A stretch of 11,226 nt of DNA, taken from Flammeovirgaceae bacterium UBA976. Lineage in GTDB: Bacteria; Bacteroidota; Bacteroidia; Cytophagales; Cyclobacteriaceae. The DNA lies in contig DBBU01000052.1 of assembly GCA_002292365.1 (NCBI GenBank), positions 15,625-26,850 of the forward strand. The letters run 5' to 3'. Every line of letters begins with the position of its first letter. Position 1 is the first letter of the stretch. The notes under the pieces were generated by a model. That model was not told the DNA's origin. It saw only the letters and a program-made list of their open reading frames with translations, and did no database searches. The translations under genes were made by a program, and so were the position numbers. Positions 7,339 through 11,226 of this stretch are shown piece after piece.

Positions 7339-8441
7339 AAAAAATTAGTATTACGGCACTTTCTATGCTCTTCTTTTATGGTGCAATAGGTGAACCAAAA
7401 GACTCCTTGGATATTATGATTGGTCAAATGATTCAGATAGGAATTACTGATTATGGTGATGCTTCGGTGCGTAACGAATTACGTAATCTCATCAAAACCG
7501 GTAAAGTCGGTGGAGTCATCCTTTTTGAAAAAAATCTGCAAAAAGAAGATACAAAAGTGGCGTTAAAAAAAATGATTGAGGAGCTCCAAAAAGAGGCCAA
7601 CATACCTTTATTTATTGCCATTGATGAAGAAGGAGGCTATGTCAATCGCTTGAAACCTAAATATGGCTTTCCAAAAACTGTTACAGCTGCCTATTTGGGG
7701 GCCATGGATAACCTAGACTCAACAAAATTCTATAGTACCCAAACAGCTCAAACTCTTAGTTCTCTTGGTTTTAATGTCAACTATGCACCAGTAGTAGATG
7801 TGGCCATTAATCCTCTTAATCCGGTGATTGTAAAAAATCAGCGCAGCTATTCAAAAGATCCCAAAACGGTCGCCCGACACGCGACTGCTTATATTGAAGG
7901 GCACAAACCTTTTAATGTGGCTACTGTACTGAAGCATTTTCCAGGTCATGGTTCCTCTCAAGTAGATACGCATTTAGGCGTCGCCGACATCTCTAATAGC
8001 TGGCAAAAAAAGGAATTAGAACCTTATATTGCATTGATCAAAACAGGATCTGTTCAAGCCATAATGACCGCACACATTATCAACCAAAACCTAGACGAAG
8101 ACCTATTTCCAGCTACAATCTCGAAGCGAATAATTACAGAACTTCTTCGGAAAGAATTAGGATACAAAGGAGTTATTTTTAGCGATGATATGCACATGGC
8201 GGCCATTATTAAAAACTATGGCTTCAAGGAAGCAGTAGTTTTAGCCATCAATGCAGGTATCGATTGCCTGATTTTTTCAAATAATATTTCTCCTGATGTT
8301 ATCATTTCTGCCGAGGCCCTTCATCATCACATCAAAACTCAAGTTTTGATGGGTACAATAGATGCAAACAGCATCACTCAATCCTACCGCAGACTAATTA
8401 AACTAAAATCTGCACTCGGCCTCAACTTCTCAAAATATTGA
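7335..8441 (+). CDS. nagZ: exported GH3 beta-N-acetylhexosaminidase (NagZ type)
   Basis: A family 3 glycoside hydrolase of 368 residues that releases terminal beta-linked N-acetylglucosamine, typically from peptidoglycan fragments. A short signal peptide (about 1-19, MKKISITALSMLFFYGAIG) suggests export, unlike cytoplasmic E. coli NagZ. The NagZ hallmark KHFPGHGSSQVDTH lies at 200-213 and supplies the Asp211-His213 acid/base dyad. The nucleophile is D284 in VIFSDDMHM. DEEGGYVNRL and NQRSYSKDP complete the sugar-binding site. It is a single barrel domain of normal NagZ length, with no added beta-lactamase or C-terminal GH3 domain. As the third gene of a coupled operon it may remove amino sugars from the same compound that the upstream hydrolase attacks (inference). 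Activity on other beta-N-acetyl sugars cannot be excluded. Confidence 0.92.
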   Translation: MKKISITALSMLFFYGAIGEPKDSLDIMIGQMIQIGITDYGDASVRNELRNLIKTGKVGGVILFEKNLQKEDTKVALKKMIEELQKEANIPLFIAIDEEGGYVNRLKPKYGFPKTVTAAYLGAMDNLDSTKFYSTQTAQTLSSLGFNVNYAPVVDVAINPLNPVIVKNQRSYSKDPKTVARHATAYIEGHKPFNVATVLKHFPGHGSSQVDTHLGVADISNSWQKKELEPYIALIKTGSVQAIMTAHIINQNLDEDLFPATISKRIITELLRKELGYKGVIFSDDMHMAAIIKNYGFKEAVVLAINAGIDCLIFSNNISPDVIISAEALHHHIKTQVLMGTIDANSITQSYRRLIKLKSALGLNFSKY

Positions 8442-8496
8442 ACCTCAATTTTTGATAGAAAAAACAAGCACCTTTATTCTAAAAAATTTGGATTAA

Positions 8497-8700
8497 ACTG
8501 TTATTTCAAAGGATTCTATAAGAAATTTGCTAATTAATAGTATTACTATTATTATTGCATATATAAATGACCATGTTAGATTATTTACTACTAATAACAA
8601 CGGCCAAAGAGAATATGCTTTAAGGGAACGCCTAAAAGGTAATGTTAGAGTCCTAAAAACTTTCAGTTATTGGCCATTTGAAAAAAGTCATTATGAATAG
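8497..8700 (+). pseudogene. start-less open frame, possible gene remnant
   Basis: In the 273-base gap between the GH3 and bestrophin genes, one frame stays open for 67 codons from the stop at 8494 to TAG at 8698-8700. It reads protein-like sequence such as NNNGQREYALRERLKG and VLKTFSYWPFEKSHYE. It contains no ATG, only a TTG near its left end. The gap is very AT-rich, yet this frame has few low-complexity runs. It could be the 3' end of a decayed gene, or chance. I recognise no family. Confidence 0.25.
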
Positions 8701-8714
8701 CGTACTTTAAAATT

Positions 8715-9590
8715 ATGATAAAATATAATCCTAAATCCTGGGCATCCCTCATTTTTGATGTCTACAGCAGATATGTATTTAAATCATTACTGCCTCTCAT
8801 TTTATTTATGGGTGTCTTTTCGACCGCTTACGTAGCCATCGTCGTTGATCTTGCGCAACTCCATTATGAAAGTACCATACAATTTCATTCTATTATTGGT
8901 GTGATGCTCGGGCTGTTTCTGGTTTTCAGAATCAATACCGCATATGATCGTTGGTGGGAAGGAAGAAAATTATGGGGAAAATTAGTCAATGATACACGCT
9001 ATTTAGCCATAAAAATAAACAATATACTCCCCGTTGATAGAACAGCAGATCGAGAATTTTTTATTGATATGATTGCAAATATTCCTTTCGCAACCAAAGA
9101 ACATCTTCGAGACAGTATTCTTGTCAGTGAATTGTCATTGCCTGATGAGACCTTAAGGAATAATGTCATCTCTAGTACGCACAGGCCTAACAAATTGGCT
9201 GACGCCTTATTTGAAAGAACCAATCAGCTTTATAAGGATCAGATAATTGATGGGTATCAACTTTATATTCTAGATAAAGAATTAAAGGGTTTTGTAGATA
9301 TGATAGGAGGCTGCGAACGTATCAAAACAACTCCCATTCCTTTTTCATTCAGCATGTTTATCAAGAAGTTTTTGTTCATTTACTCTTTAACACTTCCGGT
9401 CAGCTTTGCTTGGCAATTTGGTTATTGGACGACGCCTATAGTAATCCTTACTTTTTATTTTTTAGTAAGTGTCGAACTCATCTCAGAAGAAATCGAAGAC
9501 CCTTTTGGGGAAGATATCAATGATTTACCCCTTGATGAAATCTGTTTCAAGATCAAAAAGAACATTGAAGAGATCATGCTCAAAAATTAA
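8715..9590 (+). CDS. bestrophin-family ion channel
   Basis: A 291-residue inner-membrane protein of the bestrophin/UPF0187 family. Prokaryotic members are pentameric channels; the Klebsiella one passes cations, while animal ones pass chloride. Hydrophobic helices lie at about 22-44, 55-72, 214-234 and 238-255, with a large cytoplasmic helical section between. The diagnostic motif INTAYDRWWEGR is at 73-84, right after the pore-lining helix GVMLGLFLVF. GGCERIKTTPIPFSF comes before the third helix. The acidic EEIEDPFGEDINDLPLD at 258-274 matches the conserved C-terminal region that follows the last helix in the family. Length is normal for bacterial members. The gene stands alone: no clear promoter with a usable leader, and lipA converges from the right across 52 bp. 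Ion selectivity cannot be decided from sequence alone. Confidence 0.93.
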   Translation: MIKYNPKSWASLIFDVYSRYVFKSLLPLILFMGVFSTAYVAIVVDLAQLHYESTIQFHSIIGVMLGLFLVFRINTAYDRWWEGRKLWGKLVNDTRYLAIKINNILPVDRTADREFFIDMIANIPFATKEHLRDSILVSELSLPDETLRNNVISSTHRPNKLADALFERTNQLYKDQIIDGYQLYILDKELKGFVDMIGGCERIKTTPIPFSFSMFIKKFLFIYSLTLPVSFAWQFGYWTTPIVILTFYFLVSVELISEEIEDPFGEDINDLPLDEICFKIKKNIEEIMLKN

Positions 9591-9642
9591 GCTCTTTTTT
9601 GGGGTCTCGATCTTTTTGAATAATGACTAAAGCAATATACCT

Positions 9643-10533
9643 TTAATCTATAGATACGTTTACATGCCTTTCAGCATGATATGATGAGCGGACTAAAGGA
9701 CCCGACTCAACGTATTTCAATCCCCTCCTTAAGCCTTCCTCCTTGTACTTTTCAAATTGATCCGGATGGATGAACTCTGCTACTTCAATATGCATTTTGG
9801 TAGGTTGTAGATATTGTCCCAATGTCAAAATATGTAATCCGGCCTCCACCAAATCATCTATGGCCTTTAAAACTTCTTCTTCAGTTTCTCCAAGACCTAA
9901 CATAATCCCTGATTTGGTTCGCTTGCCCATCTTATAAGTACGTTGAGTTTGTTCTAGGCTTCTCGCATATCTTGCCTGAGGTCTGACTCTTCTATACAAT
10001 CTTTCGACCGTTTCCATATTATGAGAAACGACCTCTTGTCCTCCTTCAACCATCCGCTGTAAGGCATCCCAATTGTTCTTAACATCTGGTATTAAGGTTT
10101 CAATAGTCGTTTTTGGACTTAGTTCTTTTACCAATTTTACCGTCTGATACCATATTTCTGCACCCCGATCTTTGAGCTCATCTCGATTGACCGAAGTAAG
10201 TACCGCATGTTTTACCCCCATGGTGGCAATGGCTTCTGCAACGCGTTGGGGCTCAGCCTCATCATATTTAAGAGGTCGTCCCGTAGCTACCGCACAGAAG
10301 GTACAACTTCGTGTGCAGACATTTCCTAAAATCATGAAGGTAGCCGTTCCTGCACCCCAACATTCTCCCATGTTTGGACAGTTTCCACTCTCGCAAATGG
10401 TATGCAGCTTATTTTCATCTACAATTTTACGAACCTTCGCATAAGCTTCGCCAACTGGGAGTTTTACGCGCAGCCAATTTGGTTTTTTTATGTGCTTACT
10501 AGACGCTGCTGAAATTACAGGTAATTCTATCAT
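9643..10533 (-). CDS. lipA: LipA, lipoyl synthase
   Basis: A cytoplasmic radical-SAM enzyme of 296 residues that inserts two sulfurs into octanoyl groups on the E2 and H subunits of 2-oxoacid dehydrogenases and the glycine cleavage system. The auxiliary [4Fe-4S] cluster, consumed as sulfur donor, is bound by C47, C52 and C58 ([12 protein letters not shown]). The radical-SAM cluster is bound by C73, C77 and C80 (CTRSCTFC). The C-terminal RSSY at 282-285, whose serine completes the auxiliary cluster, is present. Length and motifs are fully normal for a functional enzyme. It lies 24 bp downstream of the outer-membrane-like gene on the same strand and is probably co-transcribed with it. It converges with the bestrophin gene; no clear terminator hairpin is visible in the 52 bp between them. 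Confidence 0.98.
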   Translation of the reverse strand: MIELPVISAASSKHIKKPNWLRVKLPVGEAYAKVRKIVDENKLHTICESGNCPNMGECWGAGTATFMILGNVCTRSCTFCAVATGRPLKYDEAEPQRVAEAIATMGVKHAVLTSVNRDELKDRGAEIWYQTVKLVKELSPKTTIETLIPDVKNNWDALQRMVEGGQEVVSHNMETVERLYRRVRPQARYARSLEQTQRTYKMGKRTKSGIMLGLGETEEEVLKAIDDLVEAGLHILTLGQYLQPTKMHIEVAEFIHPDQFEKYKEEGLRRGLKYVESGPLVRSSYHAERHVNVSID

Positions 10534-10557
10534 TCGGTTATTTAAATTAACTCAAAA

Positions 10558-11226
10558 TTAATAAATTCTCTTCCCCCAAAAGAAAGTAAAAAAAGCGGAG
10601 ATGTACAAAGCCCTATTGGGCTTGGTGGGTACAATAACTATTTGTTTGACATAGCCTTCAGCCATCACACCAAACTCAATCCCAATAACATTCCTCATAA
10701 AACTGCCAAATTCAAAATCTAATGCCGCTTTGATATTGATTCCAGGGATTATTTTTGACTCTCCAAAGCCTTGTAAAAATTTACCTGAGCCCTGGATAGA
10801 TTGTAAATTCGTATACCTTACTGGATCATATACCACATATTCTCCACCAGAGGTAAGCACATAATAGGGGATGACAATACCAATGGTTGGTCCTGCGGCT
10901 ATATTGGCATTAATTTGAACTCCTTTCTGGCTTTCCTTTCCATATATAATTTTATCCCTCCCATATTGCCCTCTAATAGCCAATAATCTATTTTGCTTTC
11001 CCCAAATGAAGGTGCTTCCATTTTGTGAGGAAGTATATTTTAGCTCACTAGGATGTGCTACGTTTACCAACTCAAAACCGAAAGTTTCGAAAATATCCTC
11101 TTTGTGACTTCTTCCGTATCTAAAAACTACTCCTCCAATCAAACTACTATTGGTATTGGTCGTCACTCCCCAAATAAATTCTTTTACATATTTATCTTCG
11201 TCATCAAATTGGGAAAATCCCAAAAA
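10558..11226 (-). CDS. partial outer-membrane beta-barrel-like protein
   Basis: The last 222 codons of a protein whose beginning lies beyond the window edge. The frame runs open through the final base; a TTG at 11221-11223 is the only start-like codon there and is unlikely to be the true start. The visible part alternates short stretches of alternating hydrophobic and polar residues with polar turns rich in Gly, Asn and Ser (for example SLIGGVVFRYGRS, NIAAGPTIGIVIPYYVL and IIPGINIKAALDFEFG). It ends RALYISAFFTFFWGKRIY. This pattern and the aromatic C-terminal strand suggest a beta-barrel outer-membrane protein. I cannot name a family. Its position upstream of lipA, with a 24-bp gap, probably reflects a shared transcript rather than a shared function. 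Confidence 0.75.
   Translation of the reverse strand, partial: FLGFSQFDDEDKYVKEFIWGVTTNTNSSLIGGVVFRYGRSHKEDIFETFGFELVNVAHPSELKYTSSQNGSTFIWGKQNRLLAIRGQYGRDKIIYGKESQKGVQINANIAAGPTIGIVIPYYVLTSGGEYVVYDPVRYTNLQSIQGSGKFLQGFGESKIIPGINIKAALDFEFGSFMRNVIGIEFGVMAEGYVKQIVIVPTKPNRALYISAFFTFFWGKRIY

Noticed and set aside
8567..8623. An 18-codon ATG-started frame before the bestrophin gene.
   Set aside because: Very short, no initiation signal, and no sign of a conserved product.
8677..8708. TTTG and TACTTTA ahead of the bestrophin gene as a promoter.
   Set aside because: Spacing is 22 nt, the second box lacks the final G, and transcription would start at about the ATG itself, leaving no leader.
9577..9600. 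GCTC repeated with a T-run at the end of the bestrophin gene, considered as a terminator.
   Set aside because: The GCTC copies are direct, not inverted, so they form no hairpin.
11221..11223. TTG as the start of the last minus-strand gene.
   Set aside because: The frame continues to the window edge and the visible part has no signal peptide, which an outer-membrane protein would need. The true start is most likely outside.

Overview
The window looks like a Bacteroidota chromosome, probably of the Cytophagia/Cytophagales type (inference). It is AT-rich and its genes lack Shine-Dalgarno sequences. Promoter-like sites resemble the Bacteroidota TTTG / TAnnTTTG form. The YifB, LipA, D-serine-dehydratase-like and GH3 proteins carry sequence signatures familiar from that phylum. 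It encodes a Gram-negative envelope: a lipid-flippase-type ABC exporter, a heptose isomerase for LPS, an outer-membrane-barrel-like protein and a periplasmic glycosidase. There is no tRNA, rRNA, CRISPR array or complete insertion sequence, so most of this is chromosomal housekeeping and envelope content.

Layout. (1) 40-2885, plus strand: an MsbA-like ABC exporter, a 121-residue two-helix membrane protein and gmhA. The last two overlap by 14 nt. This looks like an LPS/envelope cluster, and the small protein has the architecture of LapA. (2) 2886-3211: a gap holding a possible 43-codon ORF, a short inverted repeat and a good Bacteroidota-type promoter. (3) 3212-4750: yifB (comM family), full length, but its AAA+ core has lost key residues of both Walker motifs and several neighbouring near-invariant positions. 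A likely terminator follows. (4) 4916-8441: three genes joined by ATGA stop/start overlaps, encoding a single-domain neutral-ceramidase-like hydrolase, a D-serine dehydratase/D-threonine aldolase-family PLP enzyme and an exported GH3 beta-N-acetylhexosaminidase. (5) 8442-8714: an AT-rich gap with a start-less open frame, possibly a gene remnant. (6) 8715-9590: a bestrophin-family channel. (7) 9643-11226, minus strand, convergent with the channel gene: lipA, preceded by an outer-membrane-barrel-like gene cut by the window edge.

The best candidates for something undescribed are the YifB protein that appears unable to bind and hydrolyse ATP normally, and the tightly coupled ceramidase-like / D-hydroxyamino-acid enzyme / hexosaminidase cassette. 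The cassette could dismantle an acylated, amino-acid-containing glycoconjugate or sphingolipid. That role is inference; the sequence shows only the enzyme families and their coupling.
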